From Phycisphaerales bacterium (lineage in GTDB: Bacteria > Planctomycetota > Phycisphaerae > UBA1845 > Fen-1342), in contig JALHJL010000001.1 in the NCBI GenBank assembly GCA_022839625.1, positions 62,001 to 126,000 on the forward strand: a stretch of DNA of 64,000 bases, given 5' to 3'. The translations under genes were made by a program, and so were the position numbers. The notes below the pieces were generated by a model. It made no database searches. It was given only the letters and a program-made list of their open reading frames with translations, and was not told the origin of the DNA. The number at the start of each line of letters is the position of its first letter. Position 1 is the first letter of the stretch. Below, in pieces: positions 1 through 8,177 of the stretch.

Positions 1-1264
1 GTCGGCACAGGCCGGCGGCCTCGTCCGCATCGGCCAGACCGGCCTCCGCGGCCAGGCGGGCCTCCGGGAGACTCTGCCACGCGTTGTCGCGCACGATCTC
101 CTCGAGACGCACCGGCGGCGGGCCGTCCTTCAGAGCCCGCAACCCCGCCTCGTGCGGCGGGCGACGGACCGTCCAGCGGCGGGCCGTGGGGCGCAGTACG
201 TGGCCGCCGCCGAGCGTTCGCGTGGCGCTCTCATCGCGGACGATGAAATGCTGGCCCCAGGCGGCGACGATCGGCTCCGCGACGGCGAGTTGCCCGAACA
301 CCCCGCGGCACGTGTCGGCCTCCGGGGCGCGCAGGAGGCGCAGCTCCGCGAGGACGTCGCTGGTGGCGATGTGCAAGCGCAGGCGCAGCTTCTGCCGGCG
401 GATCTTCCCGGGCATGCGCACCGTCGTGAGCCAGACGTCCATGCAGCGCGTCGGCGAGAGATAGCCGGGCGCTGCCAGCTCGTAGCCACGCCGCACCTGC
501 TCGACGTGTACCCCGGCAAGGTTCGCGCCCAGCCGCATGCGGCCGGCGGCGGTCTTGTGCTCATCGTGGTGGACCTGGAGATCGCGAACGCGAACGCGCT
601 GGCCCGCCGGCCAGAGCTCGGTTTCCTCTTCGCGCCGCACGGCGCCGTGCGAGACGGATCCCGTGACGACGGTGCCGCGACCGGCGACTGCGAAGACGCG
701 GTCGATCGGCATCCGAAACCAGCGGTAGGGAGCCCGCGCCCGCTGCGGGTCGCGGGCGGCACGAACGAGCACCTGCCGGAGGTCGTCCAGTCCGCGGCCG
801 GTTTCGGCGGACGTGCGTACGCAGGCCAACACCGGAAGGCAACATGCGGCGAGCAATTCGCGCGCTTCCGCCTCAACCTGGTCCGCCCACTCCTCGTCCA
901 CCAGGTCCATCTTGGTCAAGACGAGCACGCAGCGGTCCACGCCCAACAGGCTCAACACCTCCGCATGCTCCCGCGTCTGGGGCATGACCGAATCGTCTGC
1001 CGCGACCACCAGCACGGCCAGGTCGATGCCCGTCGCGCCGGCGACCATGTTGCGGATAAACCGTTCGTGCCCCGGCACGTCCACGAAAGAGAGGTCGCAG
1101 TCCTCACACGCGAGGTGCGCGAACCCGAGATCGATCGTCATCCCGCGGGCCTGCTCCTCCGGCAGACGATCCGGGTCGGTGCCGGTGAGTGCCAGCACCA
1201 GACGGCTCTTGCCGTGGTCAATGTGCCCGGCAGTGCCCACCACGAGTATCGGCTTGTCCGCCAT
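1..1264 (-). CDS. selB: Selenocysteine-specific translation elongation factor SelB, 3' end missing
   Basis: SelB delivers selenocysteinyl-tRNA to the ribosome at recoded UGA codons. About 421 N-terminal residues are visible and the gene runs off the left edge; the family is usually over 600 residues, so the mRNA-binding winged helices lie outside. The GTPase motifs are clear: GTAGHIDHGKS (G1, residues 10-20), GMTIDLGF (G2 region, 41-48), DVPGHE (G3, 62-67) and TKMD (G4, 117-120). The residue after the P-loop Ser is Arg rather than the usual Thr/Ser. Beta-barrel domains follow (FAVAGRGTVVTGSV). The ATG at 1264 gives the canonical short N-terminus. It lies downstream of, and in the same direction as, the two sulfatase-fold genes, separated by repeats. 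Its presence implies the organism decodes UGA as Sec; no selA, selD or Sec-tRNA gene is in the window. Confidence 0.93.
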   Translation of the reverse strand, partial: MADKPILVVGTAGHIDHGKSRLVLALTGTDPDRLPEEQARGMTIDLGFAHLACEDCDLSFVDVPGHERFIRNMVAGATGIDLAVLVVAADDSVMPQTREHAEVLSLLGVDRCVLVLTKMDLVDEEWADQVEAEARELLAACCLPVLACVRTSAETGRGLDDLRQVLVRAARDPQRARAPYRWFRMPIDRVFAVAGRGTVVTGSVSHGAVRREEETELWPAGQRVRVRDLQVHHDEHKTAAGRMRLGANLAGVHVEQVRRGYELAAPGYLSPTRCMDVWLTTVRMPGKIRRQKLRLRLHIATSDVLAELRLLRAPEADTCRGVFGQLAVAEPIVAAWGQHFIVRDESATRTLGGGHVLRPTARRWTVRRPPHEAGLRALKDGPPPVRLEEIVRDNAWQSLPEARLAAEAGLADADEAAGLCR

Positions 1265-1289
1265 GCGGAGGATTGTAAACGATTCCCGG

Positions 1290-1411
1290 TGCAAGGCCGA
1301 GCTTCGCACTGCCGGGAGGCAAAGCAGAGCTTTGCACTACCGGGGGGACACAAAGCAGAGCTTTGCACTACCGGGGGGACACAAAGCAGAGCTTTGCGCT
1401 ACTGGGGGGCG
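1290..1411. repeat. Short array of palindromic repeats between selB and the sulfatase-fold gene
   Basis: A degenerate copy (1290-1319) is followed by three near-identical copies with a 31-bp period (from 1320, 1351 and 1382). Each contains the hairpin GCAAAGCAGAGCTTTGC (7-bp stem, AGA loop) followed by ACTACCGGGGGG or ACTGGGG. It is the same family as the long array at 5599-6219 and the solo copy at 24121-24141. The last copy abuts the stop codon of the gene ending at 1412; the stop lies in a GCGCTACTG word matching the repeat tail. Confidence 0.9.
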
Positions 1412-3424
1412 CTACTGCCACAACTCCTGCTGGACCCGCTCCAGGTCCCGCCGGCACTCCTGGCAGTTGGGATCGACCTCCACGGCGGCCTGATACGACT
1501 TCCTGGCCTCCAGCAGGTCGCCTTTCTTCTCGGCTACGGCACCCAGCGCGCGGAGTACCCGGATGCTCTTGGGGTCGATCTCCCGCGCACGCCGCAACCG
1601 CTCCTCGGCCTGGTCGAGCTGCCCCAACTGCACGTGCGCGTGAGCGCAGCGCTCCAGCGCGACGGCGTCCGTCGGGCTGCGCTCCAGGACCCATTCGAGT
1701 CGCCGGACGGCCTCTTCGTAGCGCTGCGTGTGGATCAGGAACATGCCGAACTTGCGGTGGACGTCGCAGTCGTCCGGTGCCAGCTCGAGGGCCCGCTCGA
1801 AGGCGGCCGCGGCCTCGTCGAGACGCCCCTGCTGCTGAAGGACGGCCGCGAGCTGCACCTGCAACCGCGACGCCTGCGGCATGGTCTCGATCAGTTGGCG
1901 GACTACCAGCTCGGCCCGCGGCCAGTCCTTCTGGGCTTGCAGGTCCGGAAGGTCGCGGACCAGCAGCCGGAAGAAGCGGACATAGTCCTTGGGGTCTCCG
2001 CCGCTGGGCTCGAAGCGGTCCAGCTCGACCTCGTCCTGGCCAAAGGCGACGGGGATGTAGACATACCCCAGGGAGGCCAAGCGATCCCGGTCGTCGGCAC
2101 TCAGGACCGGCCCGGTCTCGGCGCTGGTGCGGGGCGGCGGGGCATCGGCGATCAACTGGTGCAACTGGCTGCGCATCTCGGCGGCGAGCTCCGGCCGGTC
2201 CGTGAATCGATTGCGCGTTTCACCCGGGTCGTCTGCTAGGTGATACAGCTCGGGCGCCGGCGCCAGGATGTACTTCCACGGTCCGGCGGACCAACTCCGC
2301 AGCGGCGACAGGCCGAACTCGATGTGTGCATCGAAAGACTCGGCGTAACCCGCGAGCTTGAGGTCCGTTTGTTGGCCGGTCAGCAGCGGAGCGAGGCTCG
2401 CGCCCTGCGACTCTTCCATCGCTGGGGCACCGACCAGGGCGACGACCGTCGGAGCGATGTCGATGGTGCGGACCTGGGCGGTGACGGTCTTCCCGGCCGG
2501 CACCACGTTCGGGCAACGGAGGATCAGGGGGACGTGCAGCGTGGTGTCGTAGAGCAGGTAGCCGTGCATCAGCTCGTCGTGCTGCCCCAGACCTTCGCCG
2601 TGGTCGCCCACCGCGATCACCAGGGTGTCCTGCTCGCGTCCCACCTGCCGCAGCTTGTCCAGCAGGCGCCCGATCTGCGAGTCCATGAATGTGATCTCGT
2701 CGGCGTAGGCCAGCGGCGAGTAGACATCGGTGATGCGCGGCGACTCATACGGAAAGTGGGGATCGTAAAAGTGCACCCACAGGAAGAAGTTCTGCCGCCG
2801 GGCCAGCTCGTCCAGCATCTGGAGGGCCTGATCGCACACTTCGTCGCCCTTGCGTTCGGCATGGAGCGGGCTGCCGCCCGCCTCGGGAACGACGTCATGG
2901 TAGACGTCAAAACCTTGTGCGATGCCGAACTGCACGTTGAGCACGAACGAGGCAATCGTCGCCTGCGTGGCGAAGCCGGAGGTCTGAAGCACTTCGGCCA
3001 ACGTGAGGTTCGCGTCGGTCAGCCGGCCGGTGCCGTTCTGGCGGGCGCCGTGCACGTAGGGGTAGAGACCCGTCATGATGCTGGAGTGCGATGGCAGCGT
3101 CAGCGGGGAGCTTGCCGTGCAGCGTGTGAAGAGCGTGCCCTCGCGGGCGAGGCGGTCGAGGTTGGGCGTCTGGGCGTTGGGACGCCCGTAGCACCCGAGG
3201 TGGTCGGCCCGCGTGGTGTCGAGGGTGATGAGCAGCACGTTCTTGGGTCGTGTAGTCTGGACCCAGGGACCGGACCCGCGCAGCAACGTCCAGCCGACGG
3301 CCGCCACGATGACAAGCCCGATCACCGCGGCCCACAGGCTACGGCGGCGGCGCGCCGCGGCCGGCGCGTCCGCTCGTGCCGTGCTTCCGTCGCGTCGTGA
3401 TCTACGCCGGTCTGGTGTGCTCAT
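1412..3424 (-). CDS. Membrane-anchored sulfatase-fold (alkaline phosphatase superfamily) protein with C-terminal TPRs
   Basis: This is a 670-residue protein. Residues 30-48 form a transmembrane anchor after a basic N-terminus, so the enzyme domain (about 60-440) should face the periplasm. The first metal-ligand strand is visible (LLITLDTTRAD, 64-74). At the active-site loop, where sulfatases carry the formylglycine motif C/S-x-P-x-R, this protein has TLPSH (109-113): Thr replaces the modified Cys/Ser and His replaces Arg. Thr is the nucleophile in some other members of the superfamily, such as LTA synthase-like enzymes, so true sulfate-ester hydrolysis is doubtful. Residues about 540-660 are TPR repeats. 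The ATG at 3424 has an AAGGA Shine-Dalgarno. It lies 42 bp after a close paralog and is probably co-transcribed with it. Confidence 0.88.
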   Translation of the reverse strand: MSTPDRRRSRRDGSTARADAPAAARRRRSLWAAVIGLVIVAAVGWTLLRGSGPWVQTTRPKNVLLITLDTTRADHLGCYGRPNAQTPNLDRLAREGTLFTRCTASSPLTLPSHSSIMTGLYPYVHGARQNGTGRLTDANLTLAEVLQTSGFATQATIASFVLNVQFGIAQGFDVYHDVVPEAGGSPLHAERKGDEVCDQALQMLDELARRQNFFLWVHFYDPHFPYESPRITDVYSPLAYADEITFMDSQIGRLLDKLRQVGREQDTLVIAVGDHGEGLGQHDELMHGYLLYDTTLHVPLILRCPNVVPAGKTVTAQVRTIDIAPTVVALVGAPAMEESQGASLAPLLTGQQTDLKLAGYAESFDAHIEFGLSPLRSWSAGPWKYILAPAPELYHLADDPGETRNRFTDRPELAAEMRSQLHQLIADAPPPRTSAETGPVLSADDRDRLASLGYVYIPVAFGQDEVELDRFEPSGGDPKDYVRFFRLLVRDLPDLQAQKDWPRAELVVRQLIETMPQASRLQVQLAAVLQQQGRLDEAAAAFERALELAPDDCDVHRKFGMFLIHTQRYEEAVRRLEWVLERSPTDAVALERCAHAHVQLGQLDQAEERLRRAREIDPKSIRVLRALGAVAEKKGDLLEARKSYQAAVEVDPNCQECRRDLERVQQELWQ

Positions 3425-3466
3425 GTGAGGGTTCCTTCGGGTTGTGGCGCACCGCGTGCCGCGCCG

Positions 3467-5470
3467 CTAGCCGCCCAGCTTCTCGGCCACGCGCTGCCGG
3501 TCCACGGTGCATTCGTGCAGCCCCGGATCGACGCGCAGCGCGTCGTCGAAGTACTGGATGGCATCGGGCAGCCTGCCCGCTTGTTCGCACAGCAGCCCCA
3601 TCAAGTGCAGCGCCGTGGCGCTACTGGGTTCGAGAGCCAGTGCGCGGCGCAGCTTCTCCTCGGCCGCGTCCAACTCGTTCAGTGCGGTCAGCGCCAACGC
3701 CGCCTGACAAAGCGCATTGGTGTCGTCGGGCCAGCGCTCGAGCACAACGCGGAACTGGGCGAGCGCCTCGGCCGCCCGGTGGGTCCGTCGCAGGAACAGG
3801 CCGTACTTCATCCGCACGACGCGATCACCGGGCGCCAGGGCCGCGGCGCGCTCAAAGGCCTGAAACGCCTCGTCCGTTCGCCCCTGGGCTTCGAGGATTT
3901 CCGCCAGGTGGGCGTGCAAATACGCCGCCTCTGGCAGGGCCTCACTGAGTTGCCGCAGCATGTGCTCGGCGGCGGCGTAGTCCCTCTTGTGCCGAAGTCG
4001 GGGCAGCTCCCAGGAGATGAGTTTGAATGAGAGGGCGTAATCGCGCGGGTTGGCACCGCGCGGTTCAAAGCGGTCCAACTCCACGTCGCCTTCGTCCTGC
4101 GTGCTGGGTCCGCTGACGTAGCCGAGCGAGGCCAGCCGCGCGCGGTCCTCATCCGTCAACGTCGTGGCGGAGTCCTCCTTCGCGGGCGGCGGCGGCGCGT
4201 CGGCGATCAGTTGCCGCAACTGGGCCAGCATGTCGGCGGCCCGCTGCGGCTCCTGCACCGCTAAGTCGTGCCTCTCGTCGGGGTCGTGGGTCAGTTGATA
4301 AAGCTCCGGCCTCGTCGTCCAGACGTACTTCCACCCGCCGGCGGTCAGGCTGCGCAACTGCGCCAGCCCGTACTCGACCTGGGCCTGGAACGTTTCGGCG
4401 TAGGCGGCCAGTCCGGGGTCCGGTGACTGGCCGGTCACCAGCTCGACCAGGCTGACGCCTTGGGCGTGGTCCCAGGGCGGCAGGTCCAGCCACTCCAGGA
4501 TGGTCGGCGCCAGATCGATCGTGCGCACTTCGGCCGCGATCGTCTTGCCCGCCGGTACGATACCCGGGCAGCGCATGATCAGCGGAGTGCGCAGCGTGGT
4601 CTCGTACAGGAAGTAGCCGTGCTTCCACTCGTCGTGGTCGTTCAGGCCCTCGCCGTGATCAGCCACGGCGATTACCAGCGTGTCGCGCTCCAGATTCAAC
4701 TCGCGCAGGCCGTCCAGCAGGCGCCCGATCTGCGCGTCCATAAACGTGATCTCGTCGGCGTACGCCAGCGGCGAGAGGACGTCGCTGATCCGCGACGACA
4801 GGTACGGGAAGTGCGGGTCGTAGAAGTGCACCCACAAGAAGAAGCGCTGCCCGGCCAGGTCGCGAAGCATCGCGAGGGCGTCGTCGCACACTTCGTCGCC
4901 GCGGCGTTCCGCGCTCCTGGGGTCGCCGGTCGCGGGCCGGACGACCTCGTGATACACGTCAAAGCCCTGGGCGATTCCGAATTGCCGGTTAAGCACGAAG
5001 CTCGCGACGGTGGCCTGTGTGGCGAAGCCGGTCGCCTTAAGTGTCTCGGCGAGGGTCACATTGGACTCGGCGAGGCGGCCGGTGCCGTTCTGGCGGGCGC
5101 CATGTACGTAAGGGTACACCGCCGTCATCATGCTCGCGTGCGACGGCAAGGTCAGCGGCGAGCAGGTGGTGCAACGTGTGAAGAGCGTGCCCTCGCGCGC
5201 TAAGCGGTCGATGTGGGGCGTCTGGGCAGTGGTCCGGCCGTAGCAGCCGAGGTAATCCGCCCGCGTCGTGTCCATGGTGATGAACAAGATGTTTCTCGGT
5301 CCCTTTGGGCGCGTCAGCCGTCCAGCCTTCTGCACGACCGCCCACGCTGCGAGGAGCACCACGACCGCGATGGGGACCGCGAGGAACCGTAGCCGCCGGG
5401 AGTCCCGCGAAGGCCGCAATCCGCTGCGTGCCGCTGGCGACGTGCGCGGATCGTGGTCTTGTGCAGCCAT
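3467..5470 (-). CDS. Paralogous sulfatase-fold/TPR membrane protein
   Basis: This is a tandem paralog of the downstream gene, with the same order of parts: a basic N-terminus, a transmembrane segment (about 28-47), an alkaline-phosphatase-superfamily domain and C-terminal TPRs. The nucleophile loop is again TLPSH (107-111) in place of C/S-x-P-x-R, so formylglycine modification is not expected. Start choice: an upstream in-frame ATG exists at 5527, but a TATACT -10-like hexamer (5538-5533) ends only 5 bp upstream of it. Transcription would then begin at about that ATG, so the ATG at 5470 (667 residues, MAAQDHD) is preferred. The two copies keep the same linker and TPR layout, which suggests a recent duplication with specialisation for different substrates or partners. 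Confidence 0.87.
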   Translation of the reverse strand: MAAQDHDPRTSPAARSGLRPSRDSRRLRFLAVPIAVVVLLAAWAVVQKAGRLTRPKGPRNILFITMDTTRADYLGCYGRTTAQTPHIDRLAREGTLFTRCTTCSPLTLPSHASMMTAVYPYVHGARQNGTGRLAESNVTLAETLKATGFATQATVASFVLNRQFGIAQGFDVYHEVVRPATGDPRSAERRGDEVCDDALAMLRDLAGQRFFLWVHFYDPHFPYLSSRISDVLSPLAYADEITFMDAQIGRLLDGLRELNLERDTLVIAVADHGEGLNDHDEWKHGYFLYETTLRTPLIMRCPGIVPAGKTIAAEVRTIDLAPTILEWLDLPPWDHAQGVSLVELVTGQSPDPGLAAYAETFQAQVEYGLAQLRSLTAGGWKYVWTTRPELYQLTHDPDERHDLAVQEPQRAADMLAQLRQLIADAPPPPAKEDSATTLTDEDRARLASLGYVSGPSTQDEGDVELDRFEPRGANPRDYALSFKLISWELPRLRHKRDYAAAEHMLRQLSEALPEAAYLHAHLAEILEAQGRTDEAFQAFERAAALAPGDRVVRMKYGLFLRRTHRAAEALAQFRVVLERWPDDTNALCQAALALTALNELDAAEEKLRRALALEPSSATALHLMGLLCEQAGRLPDAIQYFDDALRVDPGLHECTVDRQRVAEKLGG

Positions 5471-5532
5471 CGGAACGCAACTCCGCTCCCGGCACGCCGG
5501 GACGCCTGAGGAAGACCTCACAGACATTGCTC

Positions 5533-5538
5533 AGTATA
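5533..5538 (-). promoter_or_regulatory. Possible -10 element of the sulfatase-fold gene pair
   Basis: On the minus strand the hexamer is TATACT (5 of 6 to TATAAT). Seventeen bases further upstream lies only a poor -35 (TGGAGC). It would place the transcript start near 5526, between the two candidate start codons. Confidence 0.35.
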
Positions 5539-5598
5539 TTCTCGCGCCCGCCGAGGCTCCAGTTGTACGTTGGCCGGCCATGCGAATCAGGCCGGCGT

Positions 5599-6219
5599 GC
5601 AAAGCAGAGCCTGGCGCTACTGGACGCAAAGCAGAGCCTGGCGCTACTGGACACAAAGCAGAGCTTTGCGCTACTGGGCGCAAAGCAGAGCCTGGCGCTA
5701 CTGGACGCAAAGCAGAGCTTTGCGCTACTGGGCGCAAAGCAGAGCCTGGCGCTACTGGACACAAAGCAGAGCTTTGCGCTACTGGACACAAAGCAGAGCT
5801 TTGCGCTACTGGGCGCAAAGCAGAGCCTGGCGCTACTGGACGCAAAGCAGAGCCTGGCGCTACCGGACGCAAAGCAGAGCCTGGCGCTACTGGGCGCAAA
5901 GCAGAGCCTGGCGCTACCGGACGCAGAGCAGAGCCTGGCGCTACCGGACGCAAAGCAGAGCCTGGCGCTACTGGACACAAAGCAGAGCTTTGCGCTACTG
6001 GACGCAAAGCAGAGCCTGGCGCTACTGGACACAAAGCAGAGCTTTGCGCTACTGGGCGCAAAGCAGAGCCTGGCGCTACTGGACACAAAGCAGAGCTTTG
6101 CGCTACTGGGCGCAAAGCAGAGCCTGGCGCTACTGGGCGCAAAGCAGAGCTTTGCGCTACTGGGCACGAAGCAGGGCTTTGCGCTGCCGGGCACGAAGCA
6201 GGGCCCGCCACTATCCCCG
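5599..6219. repeat. Tandem array of about 22 units of a 27-bp palindromic repeat
   Basis: Twenty-two units of exactly 27 bp run head to tail from 5599 to 6192, followed by a decayed unit to 6219. There are two interspersed main variants. One has GCAAAGCAGAGCTTTGC or its ACAAAG form (perfect or near-perfect hairpin, for example 5653, 5707, 5761, 5788, 5977). The other has GCAAAGCAGAGCCTGGC, which disrupts the stem. Each is followed by GCTACTGG(A/G)C. There are no spacers between units. Because 27 is a multiple of three and the unit has no stop, every frame is open, but there is no sign of coding. The array fills the divergent intergenic region between the sulfatase-fold genes and the PAP2 gene. 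Confidence 0.97.
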
Positions 6220-6220
6220 G

Positions 6221-6248
6221 TAGACAAGGCGGCCGTCGCGGGTAGATT
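6221..6248 (+). promoter_or_regulatory. Candidate sigma-70-type promoter of the PAP2 lipoprotein gene
   Basis: TAGACA (6221-6226, 5 of 6 to TTGACA) is separated by 16 bp from TAGATT (6243-6248, 4 of 6 to TATAAT). It lies directly after the repeat array and about 48 bp before the ATG at 6296. Confidence 0.35.
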
Positions 6249-6295
6249 ATTGCGCGGTTCGGTTGTTCGGCACGACTCAGATACAGGAGCACGCC

Positions 6296-7384
6296 ATGCG
6301 TAGGCACCTTCGCTCGGCTGGCACGGTGGGCGCTTTGCTGGTGGTCTGTGTGGCGGTGGCGGCGAGTGCGGCCGGGTGCCAGACGGCAGCGGCGCCCCCT
6401 GTCGGCGAGCGGATGGTCGGCGACGCCCTCGCGCGATACGCCGCGGCTCAGTCCGATCGGCTGGCGCAGGCCGAGCGTGCCAAGGCGCTGGCAGGGCCGG
6501 CGCGGGAGACACGCAATTCGTTCCGGCGGACGTCGGCGGCGGCGGGATCGGCGCCGCGCTCGGCGGCCGACGAGCCCTTCACGCTGGGCGTGTTCAACCT
6601 CCTCGGACCGCCGGCCACGCAGCCGACGACGAAGCCCCGGGCCACATCGTTCGAACCGCCGGAAGGCTACTGGCGCAAGGACATCTGGCACCAGATGGGA
6701 CACGAGGCGCTCAGCCTGGGGCGGCGCGACTTCTGGCGCGGGTTCAAGTCGAGTTACTGGGACATCGAGAACGCGCTGGTGCTTAGCGCCACGATGGGGG
6801 CCAGCATCGCCATCCGCGGCACCGGCGTCGATGACACCATTCGCAACCGGACGCACGGCAGCCGGGCCCTCGGCGACATGGACGAAACGATCCAGATCCT
6901 CGGCCACCCGGGGACCCATTTCGCCGCCGCAGGTGTGCTCTGGCTCGGCAGTGCACTGACCAAGAACGTGCGCGAGCACGAAGTCGCGAAGGCACTGACG
7001 CAGGCGCTGGCCGTCAACGGCGTGTCCACTGTACTGCTGAAGGCCTCGACCAACACGCGCACGCCGGACGGCGAGCGCTTCGGCTGGCCCAGCGGGCACA
7101 CGTCGAGTGCGTTCACGGCGGCAGCCGTGCTGCATGAGTATTACGGCCCGTGGGTGGGGGTTCCCTCGTTTGCGCTGGCGGGGCTGGTAGGCTACCAGCG
7201 GTTGGACTCGCGGGTGCACGACTTCTCCGACGTGGTCTTCGGAGCGGTGATGGGCTATGTCATCGGCACTTCGGTCGCCCGCGACGACAAGGCCCAGTTT
7301 CCGGAGCTGTTCGGGATGAAGGTGATTCCGTACGTTGACCCGGAGTCCAACGCGACCGGCCTGGCGTTGCTGAAGCAATGGTAG
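6296..7384 (+). CDS. PAP2-family (vanadium-haloperoxidase-like) phosphatase lipoprotein
   Basis: This 362-residue protein starts with a lipoprotein signal peptide ending in AASAAGC (Cys28), so it should be anchored in the membrane and face the periplasm. The acid-phosphatase signature is readable: K-x5-R-T-P in place of the usual KxxxxxxRP, PSGH (265-268), and R302-x5-H308-x3-D312. PAP2 enzymes remove phosphate from lipid phosphates such as phosphatidate or undecaprenyl pyrophosphate; the actual substrate cannot be told here. The ATG at 6296 has an AGGAG Shine-Dalgarno seven bases upstream, and an earlier in-frame ATG at 6263 lacks one. Its proline/alanine-rich stretch after the lipobox (about 29-120) is a likely linker. 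It is convergent with the response-regulator gene. Confidence 0.88.
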   Translation: MRRHLRSAGTVGALLVVCVAVAASAAGCQTAAAPPVGERMVGDALARYAAAQSDRLAQAERAKALAGPARETRNSFRRTSAAAGSAPRSAADEPFTLGVFNLLGPPATQPTTKPRATSFEPPEGYWRKDIWHQMGHEALSLGRRDFWRGFKSSYWDIENALVLSATMGASIAIRGTGVDDTIRNRTHGSRALGDMDETIQILGHPGTHFAAAGVLWLGSALTKNVREHEVAKALTQALAVNGVSTVLLKASTNTRTPDGERFGWPSGHTSSAFTAAAVLHEYYGPWVGVPSFALAGLVGYQRLDSRVHDFSDVVFGAVMGYVIGTSVARDDKAQFPELFGMKVIPYVDPESNATGLALLKQW

Positions 7385-7418
7385 CGGGGCCGGGCGGTGG
7401 CCGGTGCTGCGGCCCCGC
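7384..7418. terminator. GC-rich hairpin between convergent genes
   Basis: GCGGGGCCG (7384-7392) is perfectly complementary to CGGCCCCGC (7410-7418) with a 17-base loop. It starts at the PAP2 stop codon and lies 17 bp beyond the stop of the response regulator on the other strand. There is no T-tract on either side, so it is only a candidate bidirectional terminator. Confidence 0.5.
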
Positions 7419-7435
7419 CGACTTGCGCCGGGAGA

Positions 7436-8098
7436 TTACGCCTCTACCAGCCCCTCGCGGATCGCGTAGCGCGCCAGTTCCACGCGGTCGTGGATGTCCA
7501 GCTTGGCCATCAGGCTGGCACAGTGGCAGTTCACGGTCCGCTCGCTGAGGTGCAGCACTTCGCCGATCTCCCGCTTCGACAGGCCGCGGGCCACGTACTG
7601 CAAGACCTGCACCTCGCGCTCAGTAAGCATCGCCGCCCGCGGTCTCGAACCCGGCGCCAACCCCACTTTCTGCGTGTCGATCACGATGCGGGCCCGCACC
7701 TCGGGGGAATAATACGCTGCGCCCGAGGCCACGCTCCGCAGGGCCTTGATGAGCACTTCGGGCGGCTCGTTCTTGGTGAGGTAGCCGGAGGCTCCGACGG
7801 CCAGCGCCTGCTCGATGTAGCGGTCGTGGAAAAACGCGCTGAGGAACACGATGCGCACGTCGGGGTGCTGGCTCCTGATGATGCGGGCCGCGTCGAAGCA
7901 CACCATGCCCGGCATGTCCACGTCCAGCAGGACCAGATCGGGCTTCAACCGGGCGGCCTCGGCGACGGCTTCGTCCGCGGTCCCCACGTCGGCGACCACT
8001 TCCAGGTCGGGAGCGGCGTCCAGCCAGCGGCGCAGCGTCCCGCGCACCAGGGCGTGGTCGTCGGCCACCACGATCGAAAGCGGGGTCTTCAAGGCCAT
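7436..8098 (-). CDS. NarL/LuxR-type response regulator
   Basis: This is a 220-residue two-domain response regulator. The receiver domain (about 7-125) has the acidic pair D13/D14, the phospho-acceptor D59 in LLDVDMPG, and K109 in YLTKN. The C-terminal LuxR helix-turn-helix (about 150-215) has the typical LTEREVQVLQYVARGLSKREI start and the recognition segment SERTVNCH. Both domains appear intact, so it should be a phosphorylation-dependent transcription factor. No histidine kinase is adjacent, so it is an orphan within this window. It lies 79 bp downstream of the exported-protein gene on the same strand and may be part of that transcription unit. Confidence 0.94.
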   Translation of the reverse strand: MALKTPLSIVVADDHALVRGTLRRWLDAAPDLEVVADVGTADEAVAEAARLKPDLVLLDVDMPGMVCFDAARIIRSQHPDVRIVFLSAFFHDRYIEQALAVGASGYLTKNEPPEVLIKALRSVASGAAYYSPEVRARIVIDTQKVGLAPGSRPRAAMLTEREVQVLQYVARGLSKREIGEVLHLSERTVNCHCASLMAKLDIHDRVELARYAIREGLVEA

Positions 8099-8177
8099 GC
8101 CTCCACGGCCGCTCAGTGTCCGGGCAGTCCCACGGCGCGATACGCCCGCGGCCGCATCGCGGCTCGTATCTAGCGGA

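Noticed and set aside
152..2239. Long plus-strand frame across selB and the sulfatase-fold gene
   Set aside because: It lies opposite two well-supported minus-strand genes and crosses a repeat region.
5599..6219. CRISPR array
   Set aside because: Units are contiguous with no unique spacers, and no cas genes are nearby.
5037..6512. Long open frames in several frames over the 27-bp array encoding nonapeptide repeats
   Set aside because: The unit length is a multiple of three without stops, so all frames are open. There is no ribosome site, and the frames run through genes on both sides.
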